Part shown: piece by piece, positions 54,064-62,329 of the stretch
How the letters are laid out: every line of letters starts with the position of its first letter
Position numbering within the stretch: the stretch's first letter is position 1
NCBI GenBank assembly: GCA_934435205.1
Contig: CAKSAK010000001.1
Span: 310,001-374,000 of the forward strand
Length of the DNA stretch: 64,000 nucleotides
DNA from: an uncultured Ruminococcus sp.
Lineage (GTDB): Bacteria > Bacillota > Clostridia > Oscillospirales > Ruminococcaceae
Direction of reading: 5' to 3'
Position numbers and translations under genes: made by a program
The notes under the pieces: generated by a model
What the model was told of the DNA's origin: nothing
The model's input: the letters and a program-made list of their open reading frames with translations, nothing else
The model's database searches: none

Positions 54064-56025
54064 ATGAAAATTTCAGACACAAAGAAGCTTGCGGCTATAA
54101 CAGCGGCGTTTTTTATCACGGTCACAGCTTTTTCAGGCTGTTCAGAAAGTGCAAATTCTTCACAGACCACAAGCAGCGTTTCTCAGGCGGCAAAGTCTGA
54201 CATTGATGCAAGCATTGCGGCAGAGGACATTGACGTTGGATATGACGAGGAAAGCTCGGTGGGGATAACTTTTTCTGACGGCAGTGCGACCATAAGCGGT
54301 GAGGGTGCAACCGCTGAAGGGGAAACTGTTACCATATCGCAGGCAGGCACATACATTTTATCGGGCACGGCTACTAACGGCAGGATAATAGTTTCAGCGG
54401 ACAAGTCGGCTGAAATAAAGCTTATTTTCAACGGAGTTGACATAACTTGTGCTGACAACGCTCCTCTGCTTGTGAGCAAGGCTAAAAAGGTATACATTGT
54501 TCTGGAGGACGGCACAGAGAATGTTTTGACGGACGGTGCAAGCTACTCTTTAGGAGAAGATGACAGCAACACAGACGGTGCTATTTTCTCCAAGGCTGAC
54601 CTTACTATAAACGGCAGCGGCACGCTTACTGTTAATGCAAACTACAAACACGGCATAGTTTCAAAGGACGACCTTGTTATCACTGACGGCAACATCAACG
54701 TGACCTCGGCATCAACGGCTATGGAGGGCAAGGACAGCGTTAAGATATCAGGCGGAACATTCAACATTTCCGCAGGCACGAACGGCATAAAATCCACCAA
54801 CACAGAGGCTTCGGACAAGGGCTTTATAAGCGTGACAGGCGGCACTTTCACTGTAGTTGCAAACAATGACGCATTTGAGGCTGAAACTGTGCTTTCTATC
54901 GAGGGCGGAAGCTTTGACATCACCACAGGCGGCGGAAGTGCAAACGCTTCTATGAAGTCTGACGGAACGCCAAACAGCGATTGGCAGAACAACATGGGCA
55001 ACGGTGGCGGTGGTCCGAACGGAATGGGCAGACCTGACGATAACGGAAACGGCATGGGCGGAGATCCGCCTGCAATGCCTACGGCTGACGACACAGGGCT
55101 GACAATAGAAACTACAGCCAACACTACTACAGACAGCGACAGTACGGACACATCTGACAGCACTTCAACATCTGCAAAGGCGTTAAAGGCAGGCAGCGAG
55201 GTAAACATAAGCGGTGGTGAGTTCAAGATAGACTCGGCAGACGATTCAGTTCACAGCAACGGAAACATTGTTATAACAGGAGGAAATATTTCTGCGGCAT
55301 CAGGTGATGACGGAATGCACGCTAACGGAAATCTGACCATATCCGACGGCACTGTAGACATCACAAAGAGCTACGAGGGTATCGAGGGGTCTATCGTGAC
55401 AATAGACGGTGGCACCATATCAGTGGTAGCAAGCGATGACGGAATGAACTGTGCAGGCGGAAGCGACACAGGGTCAACAGACAGAATGGGCGCTGGCCAA
55501 TTCTCGTCACAGGACGGTGTTGAACTTAACATCAACGGAGGAACTGTAACCATTGACGCTGACGGCGACGGACTTGACTCAAATGGCAACTTCACAATGG
55601 CAGGCGGTACAGTTTACGTTTGCGGACCTACTAACGGTGGCAACGGCGCACTTGACTACAACGGCACTGCAACTGTAACAGGTGGAACGCTCATCGCCTG
55701 TGGTGCAGTTGGAATGGAAGAAGGCTTCGGTGACAACTCCACACAATACAGTGTTCTGCACGATCTTGGTTCGACAGTTTCAGCAAACGAAAAACTGACT
55801 ATCACTGACAGCGACGGCAAGGAGATCTTTAGCTTTACCCCTACAAAGACTTGGCAGAGCGTTGTATTCACAAGCGCTGACCTAAAGGAAGGCGAAACCT
55901 ACACCATTACGGCAGGATCGCAGTCGGAAACTGTGACTATTGACGGTATTGTTACTTCTAATTCCACAGGAATGAGCTTTGGCGGTGGTCATGGTGGAGG
56001 TCCCGGTGGCGGACGTGGTTTCTGA
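54064..56025 (+). CDS. Cthe_2159-like carbohydrate-binding lipoprotein (DUF4353 type)
   Basis: A protein of about 653 residues. A signal peptide with lipobox FSGC (near residue 24) predicts a lipoprotein. The body is a right-handed beta-helix of short repeats with ISGG, DDGM and ITGGN motifs (for example DDGMHANGNLTISDGTVDI), as in Cthe_2159 of Clostridium thermocellum, which binds acidic polysaccharide and calcium. Residues near 320-345 are Gly/Asn/Pro rich, and the C-terminal GGGHGGGPGGGRGF is a low-complexity tail. It belongs with the VTC and DUF4956 genes by context. Confidence 0.88.
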   Translation: MKISDTKKLAAITAAFFITVTAFSGCSESANSSQTTSSVSQAAKSDIDASIAAEDIDVGYDEESSVGITFSDGSATISGEGATAEGETVTISQAGTYILSGTATNGRIIVSADKSAEIKLIFNGVDITCADNAPLLVSKAKKVYIVLEDGTENVLTDGASYSLGEDDSNTDGAIFSKADLTINGSGTLTVNANYKHGIVSKDDLVITDGNINVTSASTAMEGKDSVKISGGTFNISAGTNGIKSTNTEASDKGFISVTGGTFTVVANNDAFEAETVLSIEGGSFDITTGGGSANASMKSDGTPNSDWQNNMGNGGGGPNGMGRPDDNGNGMGGDPPAMPTADDTGLTIETTANTTTDSDSTDTSDSTSTSAKALKAGSEVNISGGEFKIDSADDSVHSNGNIVITGGNISAASGDDGMHANGNLTISDGTVDITKSYEGIEGSIVTIDGGTISVVASDDGMNCAGGSDTGSTDRMGAGQFSSQDGVELNINGGTVTIDADGDGLDSNGNFTMAGGTVYVCGPTNGGNGALDYNGTATVTGGTLIACGAVGMEEGFGDNSTQYSVLHDLGSTVSANEKLTITDSDGKEIFSFTPTKTWQSVVFTSADLKEGETYTITAGSQSETVTIDGIVTSNSTGMSFGGGHGGGPGGGRGF

Positions 56026-56037
56026 TAGGAACGACAA

Positions 56038-56066
56038 AAGGACGAGCTTGATGTTCGTCCTTTTTT
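56038..56066 (+). terminator. Terminator after lipoprotein gene
   Basis: AAGGACGA, short loop, TCGTCCTT and a T run. Confidence 0.85.
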
Positions 56067-56094
56067 GTTTGGCTGGTTTATCGCACATAGTATG

Positions 56095-56141
56095 CGGGAC
56101 GTCGTATTTTTGCAAAGCAAAAATTGCGCTGCTCCCCTACA
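56095..56141 (+). repeat. CCCCTACA-type palindrome, long-loop form
   Basis: CGGGACGTCG, an inner TTTTTGC/GCAAAAA hairpin, and CTGCTCCCCTACA. A degenerate further unit (GTAGGGACTAACAGTGTTCA) follows near 56161. Confidence 0.8.
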
Positions 56142-56213
56142 TTTTGTGTAATTATAAATCGTAGGGACTAACAGTGTTCACCCATTTTTGCTCACCTTTA
56201 TTGTATACATACG

Positions 56214-56247
56214 CAAAAAAAGACCGCCTCATGATGAAGCGGTCTTT
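56214..56247 (-). terminator. Terminator after gap
   Basis: Minus strand AAAGACCGC, loop, GGCGGTCTTT and T run. Confidence 0.85.
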
Positions 56248-56276
56248 AGTAAGCAATTTAGTTTTGGCTGTGCAAA

Positions 56277-57314
56277 TTATGCAAGCTCAGCAAAGTACTT
56301 GATTGTTCTTACCATCTGTGATGTGTAAGAGTTCTCATTGTCGTACCAAGAAACTACCTGTACCTCATAGAGGTCATCAGCGATCTTAGATACCATTGTC
56401 TGAGTAGCATCGAAGAGTGAACCATATCTCATGCCGATAACGTCAGAAGAAACGATTGGATCCTCGTTGTAGCCGAATGACTCAGAAGATGCAGCCTTCA
56501 TAGCAGCGTTGATGCCTTCAACTGTTACGTCAGCACCCTTTACAACTGCTGTAAGGATAGTTGTTGAACCTGTTGGAACTGGAACTCTCTGTGCAGAGCC
56601 GATGAGCTTGCCGTTAAGCTCTGGGATAACAAGGCCGATAGCCTTTGCAGCACCTGTTGAGTTAGGAACGATGTTTGCAGCACCAGCTCTTGCTCTTCTC
56701 AGGTCACCCTTTCTGTGAGGACCGTCAAGGATCATCTGGTCGCCTGTGTAAGCATGGATAGTGCTCATGATACCACTCTGGATAGGAGCATACTTGTTAA
56801 GAGCATTAGCCATAGGAGCAAGACAGTTTGTTGTGCAAGATGCAGCTGAAATGATTGTATCGTCAGCTGTAAGTGTCTTCTCGTTTACTGAGAATACGAT
56901 CGTCTTAAGATCGCTGCCTGCAGGAGCTGAGATAACTACCTTCTTAGCGCCAGCATCGATATGAGCCTGGCTCTTTGCCTTTGAGCAGTAGAAACCTGTG
57001 CACTCGAGAACTACGTCTACACCGATCTCACCCCAAGGGAGCTTAGAAGCGTCTGCTTCCTTATAAATTGTAAGAGTCTTGCCGTCAACAGTGATAGTAT
57101 TAGCCTCATCGTCTGCTGATACTGTGTGGAGATTCTCACCGATCTTACCACAGTAACCGCCCTGAGCTGTATCATACTTAAGAAGATCAGCGAGCATTGA
57201 AGGCTTTGTCAGGTCGTTGATTGCAACTACCTCGTAGCCCTCTGCGCCAAACATCTGTCTGAATGCAAGACGTCCAATACGTCCAAAACCATTAATTGCG
57301 ACTTTAACTGCCAT
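56277..57314 (-). CDS. gap: Glyceraldehyde-3-phosphate dehydrogenase
   Basis: About 345 residues; oxidises glyceraldehyde-3-phosphate with NAD and phosphate. Motifs: VAINGFGRIGRLAFRQMFG at the N terminus, the catalytic Cys in SAASCTTNCLAPMANAL (near 155), and the late SWYDNENSYTSQMV. The frame extends 21 codons upstream, but the ATG at 57314 has AGGAGG in the right place. The strong promoter and terminator suggest a monocistronic, highly expressed gene. Confidence 0.97.
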   Translation of the reverse strand: MAVKVAINGFGRIGRLAFRQMFGAEGYEVVAINDLTKPSMLADLLKYDTAQGGYCGKIGENLHTVSADDEANTITVDGKTLTIYKEADASKLPWGEIGVDVVLECTGFYCSKAKSQAHIDAGAKKVVISAPAGSDLKTIVFSVNEKTLTADDTIISAASCTTNCLAPMANALNKYAPIQSGIMSTIHAYTGDQMILDGPHRKGDLRRARAGAANIVPNSTGAAKAIGLVIPELNGKLIGSAQRVPVPTGSTTILTAVVKGADVTVEGINAAMKAASSESFGYNEDPIVSSDVIGMRYGSLFDATQTMVSKIADDLYEVQVVSWYDNENSYTSQMVRTIKYFAELA

Positions 57315-57348
57315 AATTAATTTACCTCCTAAAAATTTTTCTGTACTT

Positions 57349-57377
57349 ATTATACTACATTTTTCTATACATTGCAA
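57349..57377 (-). promoter_or_regulatory. Promoter of gap
   Basis: Minus strand TTGCAA (57377-57372), 17-base spacer, TATAAT (57354-57349). Confidence 0.75.
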
Positions 57378-57410
57378 GTGTTTTTACAAAAAACTTAGAA
57401 CTTTTTTTCA

Positions 57411-57591
57411 TTAAGGCAATACCGCACAAAGATTGTGCGTCAGATGCGTAGTCAGATTTTTTCGTCAGGTCACATAAAAATTCCGCAGGCATACTGTCGT
57501 ATGTCAAGGGATTTTTGTGTGATATGACGAAAAATCCGCAAGCAGATGGCGTGCAAAGCCGTCAGGCGGGCTTTGTGCGGTGTTGCCTTAA
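57411..57591. mobile_element. MITE-like palindromic element
   Basis: A 181-bp element whose ends are inverted: TTAAGGCAATACCGCACAAA on the left and GTGCGGTGTTGCCTTAA on the right. The inside is an imperfect palindrome too (GGATTTTTGTGTG against its partner CACATAAAAATTCC). It encodes no protein. The TTAA at both ends may be a target-site duplication. It lies between the gap promoter and the histidine-kinase-like gene. Confidence 0.8.
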
Positions 57592-57677
57592 AACTTCACC
57601 CCAAAGCCATCTGCGTCTTGATCCGTCAAAGCACTGCTAAATTCTTTAAAATATGATCAAATATTGATGATTTTTTA

Positions 57678-57706
57678 TTGACTACCCAGACAGTTTAGGT
57701 TATAAT
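57678..57706 (+). promoter_or_regulatory. Promoter of histidine-kinase-like gene
   Basis: TTGACT (57678-57683), 17-base spacer, TATAAT (57701-57706). Confidence 0.75.
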
Positions 57707-57743
57707 ATTTACATGAGATCTTTATGAAAGGCAGGCTAACAAA

Positions 57744-58826
57744 GTGGAACTGACATCTTCTGTGAAAGAGATATACGCTCAGTCTGAGGAAAACATTATC
57801 CTCACTGACGCTGAACTTAATGTCATTTGGAAAAATCATGGTGATCTGCCTGATGTTATAGATATTTCTGCTTTATGCGATACTCCGGAAAACGCTTTTG
57901 TTCTGCCTATCGAAAAGACAGCTACCTTTGAATATAAAGGCAGGTTTGCAGACTCGGCGGCAATGCGGTTTGAACCGCTGAGAAATAATGGCGTTATAAC
58001 GAATTATCTCATACACTATTACTCCTGCACGGACATAGAACGTCTTTCGGACAAATCTGGGTATTTACGCTTCAAATCGAATTTCCTCGGCAACATAAGG
58101 ATAGAGCTTTCTAAAATGTTAGCGATGCTTGACAGCCAAAAGAAATCCTTCTCTTCAAAAGCCGGCACTGAATATGAGCATTTTGACCATGAGGCAAGGC
58201 TTCGTATACTAAAGACATTTTCCGCAACGGTGAACATGACAGAGCTTGCGAAATATTTCAGTGGCAATTTCACAACTGAATATCAGAGCTTATCAGACAT
58301 ATGCGGTGAGGTATGCGACGAAGAAGGCAATTTGCTGGAGGAGGACGGCTGTATTTTCAGATACTCCATTGACCAATGCATTTATTTTGAAACAAACAAA
58401 AGCCTTATTAAAAATGTGCTTGTAAATCTGCTTGTGAACGCATATATGTACAATGACAAGGAACAGCGGCAGGTGGAGCTTATCCTAAAAGCCGAGGACG
58501 ACAGGATAATACTGTCAGTTAGTGATAACGGCAACGGCATGACAGACGAGGTATGGCAGGCGGCTATCACGCCCTTTGGTACATTTCAGAAATACAGCAG
58601 CAATGAGGCGTTGGGGCTTGCACTGGCAAAATGCTTCTGCGTCCGTTTTGGCGGTGAGCTGAGTTATCGCAGCGAGATAGACAAAGGCACTTGTGTGACC
58701 ATGAGTTTCCCTTGCGACAGCCGTGGTTTGCCGAAAGAGTTCCATGTTAGCAGAATGCCGCCCATACCGAACCCATACGGCAGCACCTACTGCATAATGG
58801 CTAAGGGGCTTGATCCGCTGAAATAG
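57744..58826 (+). CDS. Histidine-kinase-like ATPase without phospho-acceptor His
   Basis: A 360-residue soluble protein. The N-terminal part (about 1-100) is PAS-like. The helical segment where the H box should be reads FLGNIRIELSKML (residues 114-126): the usual FxxxxxHELRTPL frame is there, but Ile120 stands in place of His. The C-terminal ATPase domain (about 210-330) is intact: N box NLLVNAYMYN, G1 DNGNGM, G2 ALGLALAKCF. No response regulator is adjacent. It may be a regulatory ATP-binding partner, or phosphorylate in another way. The start is GTG at 57744. Confidence 0.85.
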   Translation: MELTSSVKEIYAQSEENIILTDAELNVIWKNHGDLPDVIDISALCDTPENAFVLPIEKTATFEYKGRFADSAAMRFEPLRNNGVITNYLIHYYSCTDIERLSDKSGYLRFKSNFLGNIRIELSKMLAMLDSQKKSFSSKAGTEYEHFDHEARLRILKTFSATVNMTELAKYFSGNFTTEYQSLSDICGEVCDEEGNLLEEDGCIFRYSIDQCIYFETNKSLIKNVLVNLLVNAYMYNDKEQRQVELILKAEDDRIILSVSDNGNGMTDEVWQAAITPFGTFQKYSSNEALGLALAKCFCVRFGGELSYRSEIDKGTCVTMSFPCDSRGLPKEFHVSRMPPIPNPYGSTYCIMAKGLDPLK

Positions 58827-58858
58827 GGTTTGGGTAACATACGGAGTGAGTAAGCAAT

Positions 58859-58883
58859 CAGGTGAACGCTGTTCGCCCCTACA
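58859..58883 (+). repeat. CCCCTACA-type palindrome
   Basis: A slightly degenerate GTTCGCCC-class unit (AGGTGAACGCTGTTCGCCCC then TACA). Confidence 0.8.
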
Positions 58884-58894
58884 AATGGTATATA

Positions 58895-58931
58895 AAAAAG
58901 GCAGCGCCGATTTTCTCGGTACTGCCTTGAT
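58895..58931 (-). terminator. Terminator after gpmI
   Basis: Minus strand AAGGCAGTACCGA, loop, TCGGCGCTGCCTT and T run. Confidence 0.85.
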
Positions 58932-58943
58932 TTTTTATGGGAA

Positions 58944-60467
58944 TTAGTCCTTGATGATAGACTTACCTGTCATTTCCTTTGGCTGCTCAAGACCCATGAG
59001 TTTGAGCATTGTTGGTGAAAGGTCGGCAAGCACGCCGCCCTCTCTGATAAGAACATTGCCTGCGCCTGCTATGATAAGCGGAACAAGGTTCGTTGTGTGG
59101 GCTGTGAACGGTGAGCCGTCCTCTTCCATCATCTTATCTGCGTTGCCGTGGTCTGCTGTGATAAGTGCTATACCGCCCTTTGCAAGAACTGCGTCAACTG
59201 TTTTGCCTACGCACTCGTCAACTGCTTCTACTGCTGCTACGGCTGCATCGAACACGCCTGTGTGACCTACCATGTCGCAGTTTGCATAGTTGAGGATAAT
59301 TGCGTCATACTTGTCAGACTCGATTCTCTTGAGAACTTCGTCACAAACGAGGTATGCGCTCATTTCAGGCTGGAGGTCATAAGTTGCTACCTTTGGTGAA
59401 TTGATGAGGGCTCTGTCCTCGTTCTCAAAAGGAGCTTCTACGCCGCCGTTGAAGAAGAATGTAACGTGTGCATACTTCTCTGTTTCAGCGATCCTAAGCT
59501 GTGAAAGACCCTTCTTTGCGATATACTCGCCGAAAGTATTTTCAAGGCTTGCTGGCTTGAATGCAACGTCAACGTTTGGCATTGTTGCGTCATACTGTGT
59601 CATGCAGACATAGTAAAGCGGGAATCTGCCGTTTCTTCTCTCAAAGCCTGTGAAGTCGTCGTCAACGAGAGTTCTTGTTATCTCTCTTGCTCTGTCAGGA
59701 CGGAAGTTGAAGAAGATAACGCTGTCGTTTGCGGATATCTTGCCGTTCTCGTCGATAACAGTAGGAACAACGAACTCGTCTGTAACGTCAGCGGCATAGG
59801 AAGCCTTGATAGCGTCAACTGCGTTATCAGCCTTATTGCCCTCGCCGTATACCATTGCATCATAAGCCTTGCCTACACGCTCCCAACGGTTATCTCTGTC
59901 CATTGCATAGTAACGTCCCATTACTGTTGCTATCTTGCCGACACCAATTTCCTTGAGCTTTTCTTCAAGCTCAGCTACGAAGTCAGCACCGCTTGTAGGA
60001 GGAACATCTCTGCCGTCCATGAAGCAATGAACGTAAACCTTTGTAAGACCTGCTTTCTTAGCAAGCTCCAAAAGGCCATAGAGGTGTGAATTGTGTGAGT
60101 GAACGCCTCCGTTTGAAAGAAGTCCGAACAGGTGAAGTGCACTGTCATTCTTCTTGCAGTTCTCAACGGCTGCTGTGAAAGCTTCGTTTGAGAAGAAGTC
60201 GCCGTCCTTGATAGACTTTGTGATTCTTGTAAGCTCCTGATAAACAATTCTTCCTGCGCCGATATTTGTATGGCCTACCTCTGAGTTACCCATTTGTCCC
60301 TCTGGAAGACCAACGTCCATGCCGCTTGCGCCGATAAGAGTGTGCGGATAGTTAGCAAGAAGTCTGTCGATATTAGGTGTTTTGGCAGCTCTGATAGCGT
60401 TGCCGTAATCCTTGTGATTATAGCCGAAGCCGTCCATAATGATAAGTGCTATGGGTTTCTTTGACAT
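58944..60467 (-). CDS. gpmI: 2,3-bisphosphoglycerate-independent phosphoglycerate mutase
   Basis: About 507 residues; converts 3- to 2-phosphoglycerate using a phosphoserine and two manganese ions. Motifs: ALIIMDGFGYN at the N terminus with the metal Asp, QMGNSEVGHTNIGAG with the catalytic Ser, FMDGRDVPPTS, FNFRPDRAREITR, and the late LITADHGNADKM. I chose the ATG at 60467, with AAAGGA nine bases upstream, over an in-frame ATG at 60485. It lies downstream of tpiA, with a terminator in between. Confidence 0.97.
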   Translation of the reverse strand: MSKKPIALIIMDGFGYNHKDYGNAIRAAKTPNIDRLLANYPHTLIGASGMDVGLPEGQMGNSEVGHTNIGAGRIVYQELTRITKSIKDGDFFSNEAFTAAVENCKKNDSALHLFGLLSNGGVHSHNSHLYGLLELAKKAGLTKVYVHCFMDGRDVPPTSGADFVAELEEKLKEIGVGKIATVMGRYYAMDRDNRWERVGKAYDAMVYGEGNKADNAVDAIKASYAADVTDEFVVPTVIDENGKISANDSVIFFNFRPDRAREITRTLVDDDFTGFERRNGRFPLYYVCMTQYDATMPNVDVAFKPASLENTFGEYIAKKGLSQLRIAETEKYAHVTFFFNGGVEAPFENEDRALINSPKVATYDLQPEMSAYLVCDEVLKRIESDKYDAIILNYANCDMVGHTGVFDAAVAAVEAVDECVGKTVDAVLAKGGIALITADHGNADKMMEEDGSPFTAHTTNLVPLIIAGAGNVLIREGGVLADLSPTMLKLMGLEQPKEMTGKSIIKD

Positions 60468-60483
60468 ATTTCTTAGTCCTTTC

Positions 60484-60521
60484 AAAAAAAATCGCAGGGG
60501 CAGCCGCAGCCGTCCCTGCGG
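60484..60521 (-). terminator. Terminator after tpiA
   Basis: Minus strand CGCAGGG, loop, CCCTGCG followed by eight T residues. gpmI is expected to need read-through or its own promoter. Confidence 0.75.
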
Positions 60522-60550
60522 AACGTTTTTAGTTTTGCTGTGTTATATTA

Positions 60551-61327
60551 TTAGCCCTCAACAGCAGCCTGAACGATCGTGTTGAAGTCAGCAGCCTTAA
60601 GTGATGCGCCGCCGATAAGACCGCCGTCTACGTTCTCCTTAGAAAGAAGCTCTGCGCAGTTCTTAGCGTTCATTGAGCCGCCGTACTGAATTGTAACTGC
60701 CTCAGCTGTAGCCTCGTCATAGATCTTAGCGAGTGTTGCTCTGATGAATGCGCAAACTTCCTCTGCCTGATCTGCTGTAGCTGTCTTGCCTGTGCCGATA
60801 GCCCAAACTGGCTCGTAAGCGATAACGGACTTCTTAACGTCCTCTGCTGATACGCCGAAGAAATCAAGCTTAACCTGTCTTGCGATAACTTCCTCTGTGA
60901 TGTTGCACTCACGCTCCCAGAGAAGCTCGCCAACGCAAACGATAGGCTTAAGACCAGCTGCAAGAGCTGCCTTTGTTCTCTTGTTTACTGTTTCGTCTGT
61001 TTCACCGAAATACTGTCTTCTCTCAGAGTGACCGATAACAACGTACTCAACGCCAAGCTCAACGAGCATATCTGCTGAGATCTCGCCTGTGAAAGCACCG
61101 CTCTTCTCAAAGTGAACGTTCTCTGCACCGATCTTTACGTTTGAGCCTGCTGTTGTGTTGATAGCAGTTTCAAGGTTTGTGAAAGGTACGCAAGCGATAA
61201 CTTCTACCTTGCCCTCAGCGTTTGCAACAAGTGGCTTGATAGCTTCGAGAAGCTCCTTAGCCTCAGGTCTTGTTTTGTTCATTTTCCAGTTTCCTGCAAT
61301 AATTGCTTTTCTTACAGCTTTTTTCAT
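60551..61327 (-). CDS. tpiA: Triose-phosphate isomerase
   Basis: A 258-residue TIM-barrel enzyme. Catalytic residues lie in IAGNWKMNKT (Lys), VIGHSERRQYFGE (His) and AYEPVWAIGTGK (Glu); the phosphate-binding IQYGGSMNAKN and GLIGGASLK are also present. Length is normal. A near-consensus promoter lies upstream. Part of the glycolytic neighbourhood pgk-tpiA-gpmI-gap, not strictly one operon. Confidence 0.98.
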   Translation of the reverse strand: MKKAVRKAIIAGNWKMNKTRPEAKELLEAIKPLVANAEGKVEVIACVPFTNLETAINTTAGSNVKIGAENVHFEKSGAFTGEISADMLVELGVEYVVIGHSERRQYFGETDETVNKRTKAALAAGLKPIVCVGELLWERECNITEEVIARQVKLDFFGVSAEDVKKSVIAYEPVWAIGTGKTATADQAEEVCAFIRATLAKIYDEATAEAVTIQYGGSMNAKNCAELLSKENVDGGLIGGASLKAADFNTIVQAAVEG

Positions 61328-61391
61328 GATAAAAAACTCCTTTATTTTTTATAGGGAACAGAAAAACTGCTCCTGCTAGTTTTCCAAGTCT

Positions 61392-61420
61392 ATTATACAA
61401 CATTCACTCGTATTTGTCAA
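61392..61420 (-). promoter_or_regulatory. Promoter of tpiA
   Basis: Minus strand TTGACA (61420-61415), 17-base spacer, TATAAT (61397-61392). Confidence 0.85.
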
Positions 61421-61453
61421 CTAATTAACAAAGAACGTCCGCTGTTTTTTACC

Positions 61454-61771
61454 TTATTTTTTCTTTGTTCTTGGCGATGGGAGCTGTTCATACATTGCTT
61501 CCACAAGCCCTTTGAGATAATCCTTATCATCGGTATTATCCACAAGGTACATTGGCTTTGCACCCTCATAGGGCATCTCTAACGTTATGTCTTTAAGATG
61601 ATCTTCTGCGGCTTTCACGGACTTCACAAGAAGTCTGTTATCATAAATGCCACCGAATATTCTGTCCTTATAATATAATATATACTCACCAAACATTTTT
61701 CTTGCTCGGATATCTTCAAGCTCGCTGAGCTGTTCGAGTATGTATTCAAAATAACTCTCATCAGTTGGCAT
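61454..61771 (-). CDS. TfoX N-terminal domain protein
   Basis: A 105-residue protein with the TfoX_N domain: YFEYILEQLSELEDIRARKM, FGEYILYYKDRIFGGIYDNR, and a C-terminal KGLVEAMYEQLPSPRTKKK. The name comes from Haemophilus competence regulation, but stand-alone N-domain proteins of this size are widespread and of unknown role. It lies 10 bases after the DUF3592-like pair and is probably cotranscribed with it. Confidence 0.88.
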   Translation of the reverse strand: MPTDESYFEYILEQLSELEDIRARKMFGEYILYYKDRIFGGIYDNRLLVKSVKAAEDHLKDITLEMPYEGAKPMYLVDNTDDKDYLKGLVEAMYEQLPSPRTKKK

Positions 61772-61780
61772 ATTTTCTCC

Positions 61781-62329
61781 TTAAAGCTTGTCGATAAGCA
61801 TAACAGCGCCGAAAATCCCCAGCAGCACGCCGATAGCTATCGCCGCATAACCGAACGGTGTCTTTTCCTCTTTCTGCTCTGCTTCCTTTTCTTCCTCGGT
61901 GACTTCCACCTTTGATTTTTCGTCGTCAAGATAAAACTCCTGCGGATTCTCAGGATTATACTTTATATCGATCATATCCCCTTTATTATAACCGTTGTCT
62001 GTAACTATCTGGGTATACTTTTCTCCGTTCACAGTATAACCTATTTTCCATTCAACAAAGACCTGATCTTCACCGCCGCTAAAAGACGGCATTGTTGTTT
62101 TTACCTTCTGCAAAGCCTTTGCCTGCATTGGCTCATAATGGTCTTCTTCGGGAATATTCTGTTCTTGATCCGGGAAAAACCGATAGCCTTTAAGCGCCTT
62201 GATACCGAAATATATCAGCCCTATTCCTGTAAGGAACAGAATTATCCCTCCGATTCCCTGCCAGCCAAGGTTAACGCCTGCCAAAACACTGACCTTGAAA
62301 TTTTCAGCTAAAAGCATTAATTCGTTCAT
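61781..62329 (-). CDS. DUF3592-like membrane protein
   Basis: A 182-residue protein with membrane helices near residues 25-45 and 160-180, enclosing a domain of about 80 residues with VEWKIGYTVNGEKYTQIV and GDMIDIKYNPENPQEFYLDD. The order of extra-membrane beta strands then a short YxPxxPxxFY motif is that of DUF3592. Its start overlaps the stop of the upstream paralogue by 4 bases (ATGA). Function unknown. Confidence 0.7.
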   Translation of the reverse strand: MNELMLLAENFKVSVLAGVNLGWQGIGGIILFLTGIGLIYFGIKALKGYRFFPDQEQNIPEEDHYEPMQAKALQKVKTTMPSFSGGEDQVFVEWKIGYTVNGEKYTQIVTDNGYNKGDMIDIKYNPENPQEFYLDDEKSKVEVTEEEKEAEQKEEKTPFGYAAIAIGVLLGIFGAVMLIDKL

